In this document: positions 1 through 12,852 of the stretch, one piece after another
Layout: each line of letters starts with the position of its first letter
How positions within the stretch are numbered: position 1 is the stretch's first letter
DNA from: Morella rubra
Lineage: Eukaryota; Streptophyta; Magnoliopsida; Fagales; Myricaceae
Direction: 5' to 3'
Assembly: GCA_003952965.2 (NCBI GenBank)
Contig: CM025852.1
Location: forward strand, 17,281,668-17,345,667
Length of the DNA stretch: 64,000 bases
The notes under the pieces: model-generated
Database searches by the model: none
What the model was told of the DNA's origin: nothing
What the model saw: the letters and a program-made list of their open reading frames with translations, nothing else
Translations under genes and position numbers: made by a program

Positions 1-264
1 TCCTCGAAGAACTATCCCCTAAGATTGTGCCATATAACCTATTTTTCCTTCATCTTAATTGTCAGATCTAAACCGAAGATGCAAATTATAATTTTTTTAA
101 GAAAACGCGATTTAGGGTGTCAATCACTAAAATTGGTAGTTTAGATCACATTGCAAGGGGGGTATCTGTTCGAGGGATTAAGTATAATTATCATTATCTT
201 TAAAGTAAAAGGACAAAAATTAACTAAATAGCGCAAAATCGTAAAAGTCCCAGATTCAACTGAC

Positions 265-2640
265 CTTAACATCCCTATGAATATGTCCTTGTCGATGAAG
301 GTACTCTAAAGCCTTCAAAGTTTCTTTTAGTACAGAACCAATAGCAGCTTCTTCAAACCCCTCTGGATATGCTATCTTCATGAGATGCAAACAAGAACCT
401 TCTGCCATGAATGGCATGACCACCCATAGGCTTCGTTCAACCACAAATGAACAATGCGCCCTCACAACATTTGGATGATCTATCAAACTCATTGTTTGAG
501 CCTCCCTTCGAATATCATCCTGCAAGATATGGCAATCCATTAACAAGTTAAACACAATTTATAACATCAGCAATTGATCCCAAACTGGGACAAACTAATC
601 CCAAATTTCAAAACAATTTAAAGTTATATAAAGATGTGAAAAGTAAAAATATAAGAGATCGGAATGTAAATGCAAATGTACATATATATGCACTCCTGAT
701 GACTAGTATAATAAAGAAAAGGATTGTTTGCTGTTGTTTTAAGACTTCCTTTGGAGTTCTTGTGATAGCTTTCACCTCTTTCTTCTTCCTTTCTTGTTTT
801 CCCTCTCTACATCACTAATGTATCTAGTCCCATTCAAACAGTCATCAACCACCACAAGTTTCTTCCCTTTCCCTAACATCTGCAGGGGGCTCCTTCATGT
901 TAGCAACTTGTCTTTTCTATTTTGACAATCCAGTCAATGACATATTCAGGTTCTGCCTAGTTACTGTGAGCACTTGCGCATGAGCTGCATGGCTACAAGC
1001 TCAATACAGTTCAGCAGGTGCCACACTGTCTGATGATTAGTGGCCTATTGAAAGCCCATAAATAAAGCCCTTGTTTTCCCTAGCCTTAGCCGCCAAATAC
1101 CTCAATTTCCCAAGTAAATGAACGTGCATTATCAAGAATTTGCTGAAAGCAGACTTTTCAACTCCTATACTAGGTTCTGCTCTAAGTTCGTGACCACTTG
1201 CGCATCTGCGGCTACAAGCTCAATACAGTTCAGCAGGTGCCACACTGTTTCTGATGATGTGGCCTATTGAAAGCCCATAAATAAAGCCCTTGTTTTCCCC
1301 CAGCCGCCAAATACCTCAATTTCCCAAGTAAATGAACGTGCATTATCACTTTGGGCCGCATTTTCAACTCCTAGATTAATGTAGGTTTGTCCCCTCTCGA
1401 GCAGCCAACTGAATTCAAATTCCCATATGACAATGAACTGGTGAACTCGCTTGCCCCTTTGTTCCGAAGAAGACGTCAAGGTTCAAAGACCATTGATTAG
1501 TGAATAAGACAATTTTTCATATCAATTAAGCTTTGTAAATAAACTACAAGCCGAAGCCACACTCAAATCCTACTGTCATAATCCTCCTTTAAGAATTTGC
1601 CCACCGCTTAAAAACATAAACAGGTTTCTGAGTGTAATCTTCGGCTCACATATTCAATTTATCTCTATTAAGATTTCTGATTTCAGCATCCAAAATTCAC
1701 TTAGTACAAGTTCAATAAGGTTAATCCAATAGCATTACTTCACATCGGGCATGAAAATATAAGGGTCTCAAGTGTACACATCAGCGCAAAAATTAAATGA
1801 CAACAGTCATTTATGGTGGCTCAATGGTCGCACATGATATGAACTGTAAAAGATAATTATCCTGCTTCATACCATTTCATAAACTATTTAGATATACTTT
1901 ATTCTTAGATAACACATACAATTGTGTTATTTTTGCATCGAAAACCAAGGAAGAAGCTTCCAAAATATAATGGACAATTACCCAAAAAATGAAAGCAACC
2001 CCCTGACTCATCTTTTCCTTTTGTGAGATAATGGACTCACTCCGATACAACTAATGAAAGAACCAAATAGATAAAACATAAAAGAAACCGGGGCCGCAAA
2101 GAACAACTTCCGAGCTGGAAACTAGTAGATTATTCAATGCCCCCAACATTAATTAAACCAACCGAAGCTCTGAGGCATAGACACTAAAACAAATCGCTTG
2201 CCATGAATTCCGAGCAAAAATGAAGCATAAACTCCGATGAGCCATTTCGATTCAGGAACGAATATTTCGCTAAACGTCGATCGCTCGCTCAAAAATAAAC
2301 TACAACGCCTCCATGCTTAAATTCACTCACCAAACCACAACGCAGCAACCAAACAAGATCTCCTAACAAATCTAAGTCCATGGAAACTAACCAATCCGAA
2401 CAGAAAAAGAAAGATTCCGAAAGGGAAAACCAAGCAAAGCGAGAGAGAATGGATGAAGAACCTAACCAGATTGCTATTGCAGCGATCGAGATCCAAGCAC
2501 TTGATAGCCACGACTTCGTTGAAGGGAAGATATATTGCTCTGTACACCGTAGCACTCGCACCGTACCCCACCTCTTCTAGAAGCTTGTAGTCGCCGGGAT
2601 TTGTCGAGTGTGTCCTCTGATTGCCTCCCATCCTCCCCAT
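265..2640 (-). CDS. STE20-like (BLUS1/OSR1-related) Ser/Thr protein kinase, N-terminal exons, partial
   Basis: Two coding exons on the minus strand: 2640-2467 (58 codons) and 519-265 (85 codons), split by a 1.95-kb GT-AG intron; the gene continues beyond the left edge. Both exons are whole codons long. The joined product has the kinase glycine-rich loop GYGASATVY, the ATP-binding lysine in VVAIKCL, and ends on the catalytic-loop motif HIHRDVK, immediately followed by a gtcagt donor. The segment DDIRREAQTMSLIDHPNVV is typical of plant STE20/SPS1-related kinases of the BLUS1 (At4g14480) and At1g70430 type. From family knowledge these phosphorylate Ser/Thr of signalling partners; BLUS1 acts in blue-light stomatal opening, but the exact orthologue cannot be decided from half a kinase domain. 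An in-frame Met at 2748 extends the ORF by 36 residues; I prefer 2640 (MGRMGGN) because the kinase homology starts right after it. A further Met lies at 2631. Confidence 0.88.
948..1348. repeat. Tandem duplication inside the kinase intron
   Basis: Two direct copies, about 948-1134 and 1172-1348, lie in tandem in the first intron of the kinase gene. They share long identical runs, for example the stretches around 991/1210 and 1101/1315, with small indels between them. No coding meaning was recognised; the open frame at 1264-1479 on the minus strand is probably chance or an old repeat. Confidence 0.8.
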
Positions 2641-2897
2641 GCCACTCAAAAACCACTCGTGTAGCCGCCTAACAGATCGAAAACCGCTATGCAAAGCTTC
2701 CCGGAAACTTTTCGCTTTGTATCTCTGAGGTTTAACTGATTGTTTCAATTTTTAATCCAGACGTTGACCCCCATGAGAAGCCATATAGATAGACAGAGGG
2801 AGATTGACTGCTAGTTTAAGATGGGAGAGAGTCAGAGAGAAAGAGAGAGAAGCGGATGCTGACGTGTCGAAGAGTTGATGGGTTATCAAGATTATGA

Positions 2898-2903
2898 CAC
2901 GTG
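2898..2903. promoter_or_regulatory. G-box CACGTG upstream of the kinase gene
   Basis: A palindromic CACGTG core lies about 260 bp upstream of the preferred kinase start, with a second ACGT-core site (tgacgtgtc) near 2861. G-boxes bind bHLH and bZIP factors in plants. Whether this one is used is inference. Confidence 0.4.
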
Positions 2904-3018
2904 GACACATAGTCATAAGGGACGGCTCCACCCCCGCTTGCCGCGGGCTCTGGGAACATCTTCCCTCTAGTTTTCTTACGAGCACGCAGTAGATTTGTAA
3001 TTTTATTTTTAGATAAAC

Positions 3019-3180
3019 ATGTTCGTTTTCTTTATTCTTTTAGGATTCTTTTAAATCTAGAATTTTAAAATCAAACATATTTTTTAACACCACTTAAAAA
3101 TAACTACCGTACGTATACTAATAAAATTAATATCATCTAAAAATTTTTAAAACACTAAAAATTTTTAAAAAAATATTATA
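3019..3180. repeat. AT-rich MITE-like repeat, family A, copy 1
   Basis: It begins with atgttcgtttt and carries the internal strings tattttttaacaccactta and ttaatatcatctaaaaattt. Related copies occur at 34560-34692 and, more diverged, at 25485-25700. The right boundary is uncertain. Confidence 0.5.
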
Positions 3181-4295
3181 ACTAAATCCTCTTATTAAAT
3201 TCTATATCACTATCCTGACCCACGTGAATCTGAGTAGCTTTTCAAGGATAGTAAAATTTGTAACTTGTAAGTTTCAGATTCTTAATCAGTTTATTTTTAC
3301 CTAACGTTATTTATAATGTAAAAAGTAAATTTTGTTTCAATAAAATAATTTAATTTTCAATATTTAATTGTTATCTCAAAACATATTTTCTTCAAGCCAC
3401 TCTTCAATCTTTCACACACTAATCTCAGATGATTAATAAACTTTATTCTTACTATCAGTTTGAAATTAATTAAAAATAACATAACAACTGAATAATATAT
3501 TTTTTTTGTAAACAAATTAAATTATTTTTCAGAAAGTTTATTTTTTCAATAAGTTAAATTATTATTAAAAAAAATTTTTCAAAAACCTAATTATTTTTTT
3601 TTTCAAAAAACTAAATTATTATTTTTCAATAAATAAAGTAGGTAAAATAGTGTGCGTTTTGGATTGGATTTTTTAAAAAAGGAAAGTACAAAGTGAGAGA
3701 AGACTTCATAGATAGAGAAAATTAAATTTGGAGATGAGACATTTAAGTCGGAGAGCATTTAACTATTTTTAAAATAAGATTACTGTTATTCAGAGGAAGC
3801 TACTTTACCGAAAAAATAGCTTTTATTTTCATGTCTGAAGAATTGATCATATTTACTAGTCTTCAAACATCTAAAAATGAAAAAAAAAATCTATAAATAA
3901 GATTATAACATAACAAACAAGCCTAATCACTACATTGGGCGAGTATTAAATTTGCAATTAGACAAAATGATTTACTACTATGAAGCATCCTCTAGGGCAT
4001 ACTTCGAATATTTAAAATAATTCAATACTTTTCACATAGGGACTTTGGCATGTTTGAAGTTTTTTTTATTAATTTTTTAAAAAATTCACAATTAAAATAA
4101 GAAGGGAAAGAAAATTGTTATGGATCTTGTTTCGTGTGAAAACTAAAAAAGTAAAAAAACTTGAGACAAAATTCTATATACATCTAAAAATTCTTAAATA
4201 ATTGGATTTTTTACGGATGAGGAAAGCAGTTAATAGTTATGGTCAAATCTAGTTGGATTTTTCTTATTATTTTATCTTGTCTTTCAAAATGTTAC

Positions 4296-4472
4296 GTTTA
4301 GGTTCATTTGCCTAATATTTTGGAGTATTAAAATTTCAAGCAAGCTAATACACTCTAAAATTTTCAATATCTACACACACTTCAAAAGTTTTACAAATCC
4401 TTAAAAAATTTTAATATCCAAAAGATTTCCAAAATTTTGAGAATATTTCTTAAAATTTCAACAAACAAACGC
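4296..4472. repeat. AT-rich MITE-like repeat, family B, copy 1
   Basis: It shares with 50790-50967 the order: taatattttgg, then acactctaaaatttt, then aaaattttgagaatat, then acaaacaaac at the right end. A reversed relative lies at 58318-58535. About 180 bp, no coding capacity. Confidence 0.5.
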
Positions 4473-5189
4473 CACCTCAAAAATTTTCAATTAAGAATTT
4501 TGTCCGAATTCTGTACACAAAAGGCCGGTTCATTTAATTTTTCTTTTACTACTAAAAAATAATTTGTAATTTCAACTAATATTTCCAAAGTTTTTAAGTA
4601 GTATATTATTAGGCTTGTCAAGTCTGTTGCTCTTTTTTATTGTGTTTATTTTACTCCGTAATTACAGAGCATCACTTATATCTTTACCTTATAGGATACT
4701 TCCAATTAACTACCCATGATAAGACAAAGGGCAAAATATAAAAAAAAAATGCTCCATGATATATTTTCTATATTTAAGAGCAAAATTCCAAGATATATTG
4801 ATACTTTTAAGATTAGATTCCAGTGGGGACTCGATAATTTGATTAATGCCAGACATGTTCTACTTGATTTGATTCATGCCACATATACACGTCACGGGGC
4901 ATCATGCTTATTAATTGAAGGTAGACTATTCCATGCCACGGTTTCTCTCTCTTGTTTTTTTTGGTATATATCTGAAGTGATAAGTATACATGATCAGAAC
5001 CTAATTACTTCCAGAATTTTGTAGAAGGACTTGTACTTGTTGATAAATATTTTCGTGTGGGATCACTTTGTTGAGAGAGATGACTACAAACAAACACAAT
5101 GAAATAATTATTCTCAAAAGATAAAGCAAATAGAGCATAATCTCAACAATTATATGTACTAAAAATAATTTAAAGATAATCAATCACAC

Positions 5190-5560
5190 TAAATCAAAAC
5201 AACACAAGCAATTTTTTACGTAAAAAACTTTCCTGGTGTGAGGAAGAAAAACCACGGGACCTAGTCCAGTCAAAATCTCCACTATAAACCAAATAATGGG
5301 TACACAAATTTTCTCTAGTCACAACTAGAGGCTACAACTCATATCTCTTCAAGATGATATCAATCTTGGCAAATACAACGAAATTAAAGAGAAAATACCA
5401 AAAAAAGATCTGTTCACGTACACAAAACTGTTCCCGAGCTCAAATCTGATCTTCACCGTTCAGATTATAACTTATTATGTTGTGAATCTTTCCTCTAAAT
5501 TTCAGCTTGATTGGACCATAGACTAAGCGGAATCAAAGCCTTTGAAGAAACTTGAGCGTG
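5190..5560. repeat. Possible degraded LTR retroelement sequence
   Basis: Contains a run typical of plant Copia-type repeats: a tttttacgt segment, then gaaaaaccacgggacc, then an aaataatgggtacaca segment. No boundaries, target-site duplication or coding region could be found, so the call rests on general resemblance only. Confidence 0.25.
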
Positions 5561-6458
5561 AAAAGTTAAAAGTTAAAATCTTACCGGACTCTAAAACCCA
5601 TTAAAGACCCCATTTGAGCTTTTTCTTCACATGGAATGAATTAACCCAACAAAAATAACATGACACGAATTGTAGAACCTTGTATGCCATGCTTCATATC
5701 CCTCTAGTGGTGGTGGATAACAGAGAGAAATCCGCACCCGAATGAGAGGCAAAGTAAACTACCAGCAGGTTCAAAAACCAGAAGTAAATTACATGGACGT
5801 CCTTCCAACCCAGCACACAGAACATAACACGTTACACACCAATCCGCATAGGAATACGTAGCAAGAAGCACCCATCCACACAGAGTTCCCGTGCATAATT
5901 TATGTCCCCATGGATAGATACGTGATAAAAGAAAAGAGAAAAACAGAGGAAGAAAAATAAATCCATTCGGTATGTAATTTCCAATATGCCTGTGGTCCAC
6001 CTGTTTAGTTGTAAAGTTAATTTGAGTGTCATAGAGCATTATGTTGAGTATTCAGTCCAATTTTTAAAATCAACTATTTGTTATTTAAATATAGCCCAAT
6101 TTAGAGATAAATAATTCATATAAATAGTATTAAATGTTATGAACCCTATATGTTGTGTCTATCTCTTTCTTATACTATTTAATTCAAAAAATTAGAAAAA
6201 ATCTTAATTATCAAATTAAAAAAAATCTTAATTCATCAATTTATATATTGTGACTATCTCTCTTTAAATCGATCTAGTTTAGTAAGTAAATTAAAAAAAA
6301 ATCTTAATTCATACCATGGATTCGATTAAACTAGCTGGAAGAATTCTCGTTCAGTAGAAAACTCATGATTATTTACATTTACGAATCCGAGAGCTCCAAA
6401 AAAAAAAACTGCAGATAGTAATAAATAAATCAATAATGATAAAAATAGAAAAACAGCC

Positions 6459-7247
6459 TCAAAATATCCTCCTGCGTCTCAGGCGCTTAGAGGAGGCTTT
6501 GGAGACCAAGAGCCCAACCCCCAAACACAAAACCCAGATGCCTACATCAACGGCCCATCTCACTCCTTCGATCTCGGTCCCCATCTCACTATCCTCCCTA
6601 CCCCATTCCTTCCCCACATCTCCACCGTCCAACCCGCTCTCTTTTTTCCCACCACAACAACAACAGCCGTCTGATTCATTGGTATCCTCCTCCTCTACCT
6701 CCTCCGGAATCTCCTCCAACCCTCCACAAAAACTCCTGCTATTCTTCCTCCTCCTCTTCCTCACCACCATCTGCACCCTCTCATTCATCTCCTCGTGTCC
6801 CTCCACTGCCACGCAAACCTCCGCCTCCGTAACCTCGACCTCCAGTAGCTCACTCTCCATCGCGCACTTACACTCCAATTTCCACTCGTCGCCCTCGTTC
6901 TTCCGGAAAATTCCCTTCAAAACCTTCTCCTCCCTCAAGTACACCTCGAACCGTAACCCTTCGCTGGTCCGAACCCGCTCTCGGCTCCCGTACACCACCT
7001 CCCCCTCACTCGTCTTCGCCGTCACGACCCGGTGCAGAGTAACGAAGGCGGGAGAATCCGGTGGGATTTTTGACCCGTCGACGTCGAGCGCGTTCCCACT
7101 GATGCGCGGGAGGTAGAGGAGAGTGACCGATTCAGGTAATGGTTTCCGCGCACTCAGACCCGAAAACCGGACGAAGAACGCCCTGATTCTCAGGCGGCGC
7201 TCTCGAACGTTGGATTGGTATGCTTGATAGTCCGTCGACCTACACAT
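6459..7247 (-). CDS. At1g01500-like protein, single exon, 262 aa
   Basis: An uninterrupted 262-codon ORF on the minus strand from ATG 7247 to TGA 6459. The N-terminal half matches what I know of the plant family around Arabidopsis At1g01500: RLRIRAFFVRFSG (residues 18-30), ESVTLLYLPRISGNALDVDG, then SEGLRFEVYLREEKVLKGIF and WKLECKCAME. A Cys cluster (CCCCGG) sits in an acidic linker, and a hydrophobic C-terminal segment (VDVGIWVLCLGVGLLVS) followed by basic KRLRRRR looks like a tail anchor. No enzymatic motif is visible; the function of the family is unknown to me. At 262 residues it is shorter than the roughly 330 of the Arabidopsis protein as I remember it. The coding part is GC-richer than its surroundings, which supports a real gene. 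Confidence 0.8.
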   Translation of the reverse strand: MCRSTDYQAYQSNVRERRLRIRAFFVRFSGLSARKPLPESVTLLYLPRISGNALDVDGSKIPPDSPAFVTLHRVVTAKTSEGEVVYGSRERVRTSEGLRFEVYLREEKVLKGIFRKNEGDEWKLECKCAMESELLEVEVTEAEVCVAVEGHEEMNERVQMVVRKRRRKNSRSFCGGLEEIPEEVEEEDTNESDGCCCCGGKKESGLDGGDVGKEWGREDSEMGTEIEGVRWAVDVGIWVLCLGVGLLVSKASSKRLRRRRIF

Positions 7248-7293
7248 CTTCTTCTTGAATCTCTGACGAGGAGGAGAGATTATACCGTAACAG

Positions 7294-7301
7294 CTTTTAT
7301 A
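7294..7301 (-). promoter_or_regulatory. TATA box of the At1g01500-like gene
   Basis: The minus strand reads TATAAAAG about 47 bp upstream of ATG 7247. This predicts transcription starting around 7265-7270 and a short 5'UTR. Confidence 0.55.
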
Positions 7302-7525
7302 AAGAGACCGAGAGGGAGCCTATGAGCGTGCGGGTGCGTGTGAGTGGTGGCCAACTGGCTAATGGCTATGGCCTAGCAGGGGGGGCACTCGGTTTTGGAT
7401 TCGGAGTCGGTATCGGGGGGCGGGGAGCACACAGTTTTTGATGCTGACGTGGTAAAGCCAACGACGAGCTGGACCGTGGACGAGCTTTAAAAGGATTTTG
7501 CCGTGACAGCGAGAGTCTCGGTTGC

Positions 7526-7531
7526 CACGTG
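7526..7531. promoter_or_regulatory. G-box CACGTG upstream of the At1g01500-like gene
   Basis: The sequence gccacgtgtt contains a CACGTG core about 230 bp upstream of the predicted TATA box. A bZIP/bHLH target by motif only. Confidence 0.4.
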
Positions 7532-10500
7532 TTATGATCCATTGCCGTGGATTACGGACCGTCTATCTTTCTAGGGAATATGGACTTCTATGGTAAATTA
7601 TTTGGCTCCAATGGGCTAATAGAACCTTGTGTTTGGGTCGGACTAGAGGTTTGGAACTCGTGGGCTTTCAGCCCCGTAATTGTTGGGAAGGTAAAGAAGG
7701 TTATCAAAAGCTGCTCCTTGAGACTTGAGATGGATAACGTTGACTTTTACAGTACGCTGACTGCTGAGTGGATCTGCTTTTTTTAATGCTTTTGCAAGGG
7801 TTTGTGGGGGGAAAACGTACAATAAGAGTGAACTCGCCCATTATGCGATGGAAAAGGTTATCAAAGATCATCTTGGTGACGCAATATGGGTAGCATTGAC
7901 TTAAGCACCACAAAGTGTAGTTCATGATGAATGGGGTCGCCTCTTAAAGCAAATACAAGTGTGTGCCAATTGGTAAAGAAAAATCAAATTCATATATATG
8001 GAAAGGGTAATCATAAACTCCTTTGAATATGTGCTATATATATATTTTTTAAATATATGTAACATAGTGTAGATTTTAATAGAGTCAGTAAAAAAGTTGT
8101 TAGAATTTATAATTTTTTTTTGACCCATCCAACAGGTTAATTAGTATGCCCGATTTATTTTGACTTTGAGTTTTCCCGTCTATTAAGGTTGCGTGAGGAA
8201 TGATGCAAATGTTATTTTGTATTGACTGAAAAGGTTAGATTCTTCTTCTTGCATGAGGAATTAAGGTTAAGTGACTCTTTTTTTTTTTTCTAAACAAAAA
8301 GGATAGGGGACAATCAGTGTAGCAATCTTCTCAGGGCATAACTGTAGGAATACTTCTACTGTAGAATGTTTGGTTTAGGCCATAGCTATTGCCTAATGGC
8401 GGAGTATGTCACCACAACATCAGCAAGATCACCAGAGAATTTCAAGTCCGTCCATTAAATTTAAGATAAGATTTTACTTTCGCAAGCAATTTCAACTCAT
8501 ATTACTCGAATTCCTGACTTTGAATCTAATAAACAATACGTGATACTAACTGTACAGCCTTGCTGAATGACTCTTACCCAGTTTGTCTGATGCCACTGTC
8601 CCTCACGTAAAAGGTTAGATTCTTCTTGTTTCCTTGGTCTTTATTTAGAGTCGAGTTCAATTGTATTCGTGGTATAAAGAATTCGATTGAGCATTAAGAT
8701 TTGAGATCGACAGAAAGGATATGTAGGTGTGGCGTATATCGTCAGCTGGAAATCATTTGACATTCATTCATGCACTTCGAAGCATTTATACTTTTTCTTC
8801 TTTTGTCGTCTGATTCTTCTACGCCCAACAATGTCCGTCTGTATACTCTATCGCATCTTGGGTCACATCTAATTGATTATAAGTTACCTCGCGTGAATGA
8901 ATGAGAGGTAGAGAATGAAGGCCGCCTCATCTTTGTCCTAATATACGTGTCAAGTGTGATGAACGTACGTAACACCCCATTGCACATAATCCCAATAAAC
9001 TCCTAACAAATCTTAAATCGCAAGTGCTTATCAATTTGGAATTCTCTTGCATGACTCAATTACTAATTAATTGTATCAACAAGATAAACATAGGTGAGAG
9101 CATAAACTATCAAATTAACAACTATTCATAGCCGTCTTGACGATAAGACAGAACAATTGCAAGATCGAGACACTTTTTTTGTTTTATTTTGACCTATATT
9201 GTTCCTACTTAACTCTCTCTCTCTCTATATCTCTCAAGAAATTTATGTTGGTTTTATCCGGTTTTATATGGATCATTAACGTGAAAGATCCGAAAAATTA
9301 AAAAAAATTCCACTTGAGGTGTGATATTTTTCTTTTTCAAAATTCAAGCCCCTTGCTCCCGGTGTTTGCAGTAATTCCATGTGTTTATAATTGTATCTTA
9401 GGCTGTAGTGTGCTAATATTAAGTCGGAATCGCTAATAATCACCGATCAGCCATACGACGGTGACATCGCAAGAGCTAGCTATGCCTGAAGTGGTTACCT
9501 CATCGCAAAGAGGGGGAATGTGGATGGCAGTATTTTGGTTGGGTTCATGGAAAATTATCTGATGTGGTGCAACGAGGTATCTGAAAAGAATATAAAGCGT
9601 GATTTAGTGCAACTGTCAGAAATCTATTGTGATGGCTGTCCCTTTCTTGTACTCTGTGCTTTGAAAATGGGAAAAAAATATGGAACACAAGGCGCTACCA
9701 AGAGAGAAATGGCGCAGAGACGCCATCCCATCAAAATCCCGAGAAGTAACAGTCCACCCAAAATTGATAGGGTCGATGACAATTGCCGCAAATGTCGTTT
9801 CATGGACAGTCCAAAACAATGTCAGCTTTCAAAAGTAAGTGGTTCATGCCGAACTGCCGACCCAAAACAAAAAAATCTCCACATGAAAAATCGACTCGGC
9901 GAAAAGTAGTGGCTGACCTTACAATCCCATTTGCCATTTCTTCTTTTGCCGAAAGAGACAATTACATGAGTTAAGGTCCGTTGGGTACTTGAGATACGAT
10001 TTGTTCTGAACCACCTTCTGCCTCTTCATCATTCCCACTTCCTCCGCAGTAGCATTCGAGCATGGAGAAGAAATCAGGGATCAGAGATAAGTCGATCTGA
10101 TCACTTTTTTCTTTTTGGGTTAATAGAGGTGGAAGGGGTCAACCGAGTGTGGCCAGCTACTTTTTGAGCATGATGATAAGAGCTTTTTACTCGCGATAAA
10201 ATGTAAAGATTAAATTATAACTACTAAATTGAAGATTTAGATAACCTCGTAAAAGTAAAACGGATCTTGATGGCAGGGTTACCGCAATTCCGATCAAATG
10301 TCGAGATCAATTGAGCCATCACTTTCGTGATAATAATTTTGATCACTTATTTTTAAATATTTACAATTGAAAATATTCATTTATTAAATACAGCGTGTAA
10401 AAGTAGATCAAGATAGTTTCAATTCTTCCCACTGATCGATATTGGTGAATTAGATATTGCTGATCTGTTGCCTACCCACCCGTCCATCGCCTCTGACGCT

Positions 10501-12091
10501 AATTATAAGCTTCAATAGAAATTAATAGTATTCAGTATCTGCAAACCGAGTAGTTAACTACATAAGATTCAACCGAAAAGCATCTTGAAACCTAAGGTTT
10601 AAGTCGGTACACAATCATGACAACCTAACGATCGAGTATACCTGCTCCCATGATTGAATAATTAGGTGCTTAATTAATTAGTATTAATATATATAATCGT
10701 TTGATTAAGGTAGGAAAATCATATAATTCTATTCTGAAGATACCAATCATTAGGGAAATTTCGAGAAACCGTGATGGTATAGTACTCCTATATATCTACA
10801 ACTACATGATTGGAGCTAATTGGACGGATGCAGAAATTCCAGTCCACAAGTTCTTTGTTAATTTCAACCAGGCCTCTGAAATACTACATAGAAATTGCAA
10901 TTAATTAATGGGTATCAACATCGTCCCTTAACCTGGTCGTACGTGTAAGTTCCATGGACACGAACACAAAAAGTCAGTGCTTTTGCTCAAGACAAGTCAA
11001 TCGATCAAGACCATTTCTTTCCGACAGAGAAGTCAGTATTAACCGCAACTTTGTTTTTCCTTTGTCCTTATCTTCTCTGATTTTGTCGTTAACTACATTA
11101 ATCATGGGTTTTCGGCCTTGCTATGATTATGTAGGAAGAATGATGCTTGTAGTTGACAGTCCTCCGAAAGTGATGGTCATTATATGTTGCTGATCTAATG
11201 ATATCCCAAACGTGTTATAGACTACGGAGACTGTATGCCAGCATCAGAGTTAGAAAAGTACATAAAGACCACATCTTCTAGAAGCAGTACTAGCAAGCTG
11301 TCGATCAAGATATGTTTGGGACATGGAGATATATATAAAAAGCATTAGGAAAAGGAAAATATAGTTTGCTAGTGTTAATTGGCGCGCCTAATCTAACCCA
11401 CAAGTTTTAGAACCCTGATGACCATCATGTCAACTTCACCAAAGTGCAGTGAAGTTAACCCTACATAGTAACGCATGCATTGAGTTTTCTTCCTAATTAA
11501 CTAGCTAGGTCGACTAGCTTGCACACAATATCTATCATTTTGGGTGCATCTATTTTTTGTTTTTTTAAGTAATGAGAGAAATGTATTTTACATGATATTT
11601 ACATACTAAGTTCGGATACGCTGATTTAGTTCAAAAAAGCATTGATTAGATTCAGAGCATAACGAAAAAAAATCTCAAACACTCGAACTAATTTTATAGT
11701 CCGATATAAGTTAAGTTAAGAATTTACTTCGCAAATGGTGAAATTTTAAACTCATGCTTATCCACTATTGGATTTAAACTCATGCTTATCCATTTAAAGA
11801 ATAAAAGTTTTTCTTTTCAATCATTGAACTGTTGACTTGAGGGCAATTTTGGGTGGAAGTGTGAAACGTGGAGCATTGAGATGTGATGAGCACCTTTGAA
11901 ATGGTTTCGTTCAACCCCAAGCCCCATAATAGATATGCGAGGGAAAAAGCTCCAAACGTATTATATATTTCTTTGTCTCTCAGCTGCCGTACAAGTAGGG
12001 TCGTGCTTACCTTGTATTAATGGTCGTAAGTACTTTGGTACACATTTCATGCACATATTCCAACCATCTCCCTATTGTACAAACATTTAAT
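7532..12091. other. Intergenic region without recognised genes
   Basis: Mixed, mostly AT-rich DNA with a CT-rich run near 9214. ORFs at 9520-9909, 10701-10904, 10954-11193 and 11896-12090 show no known domain, no splice context and no second-frame support. I see no RNA gene. Confidence 0.5.
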
Positions 12092-12852
12092 TAGGGGTGG
12101 GCTTACCGGGTTCAGGTTCGATTTTTTTGAGCCGAACCCGAACGGATTGGATTCCGAGCCGAACCCGACAATTGGGTTCAGCTCGGGTTCAGGGTGGGTC
12201 TCAAAAATTAGTCCAGAACGTTTTGAGGCCCAAAATCATTCTAGGCTGTCCAATTCGGGCCCAAGAGGTCTGTAATTCAAATATTCACCAATAACAAGGA
12301 ATTCTACGCAATATTCGGATTCTGGCGTTCTCAATAAAACAAATAACTTCGGTCAATGAAAATCAGCTATTAGTCTATTACAATATCTGGATTCTGGCCT
12401 TCAGCTATTAGTCTATTACAATGAAAATCACAATAAAAGCAACTAACATATTCTTGAAGACTTGAACGGTCAAGAGCAAATCAATCCTCTTTTGCCCTGC
12501 ACAACACTTTACAAATCACAACACAATTCCTTAGAAAATAAAATGAGCATATAACAATAACAACATAAAAATAATCAAAGTTAAACAAGTTACATTGTTC
12601 TTTCACTTCTTTGTTGCAACCATGATCCAGCTCCACGTTCGTAATCATTCTCCAAGAAGAATCCCCAATGGATCATCTTCTAATTCTAAAACAGTAACAA
12701 CAAATACAATTGAATTTAACTTAACTCATTTAATTATTGAAACAAAAACAACAAAATTTAACAACTACAATGAATGAGAAAGTTACCTGCATCAAGTTTG
12801 TAACTTTCAATATCATCCAACTATTCCTCTTAATGAAAGATAGGTTTGGACT

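Larger units (their letters stand above)
2749..6458. other. AT-rich intergenic region
   Basis: No gene recognised. The sequence is very AT-rich with many homopolymer runs. It holds two short MITE-like repeats (listed separately) and a stretch around 5190-5560 resembling a degraded plant retroelement LTR. The ORFs here (for example at 4716-5024 and 5704-6039) have no recognisable domain and AT-driven composition. Confidence 0.6.

Noticed and set aside
6436..7116. 226-codon plus-strand ORF rich in Ser, Pro and Thr
   Set aside because: It is the antisense shadow of the At1g01500-like gene; the minus-strand frame carries the family motifs, a TATA box and a C-terminal anchor.
9520..9909. 129-codon plus-strand ORF with several Cys residues
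   Set aside because: The Cys spacing fits no zinc finger I know, and composition resembles the surrounding intergenic DNA.
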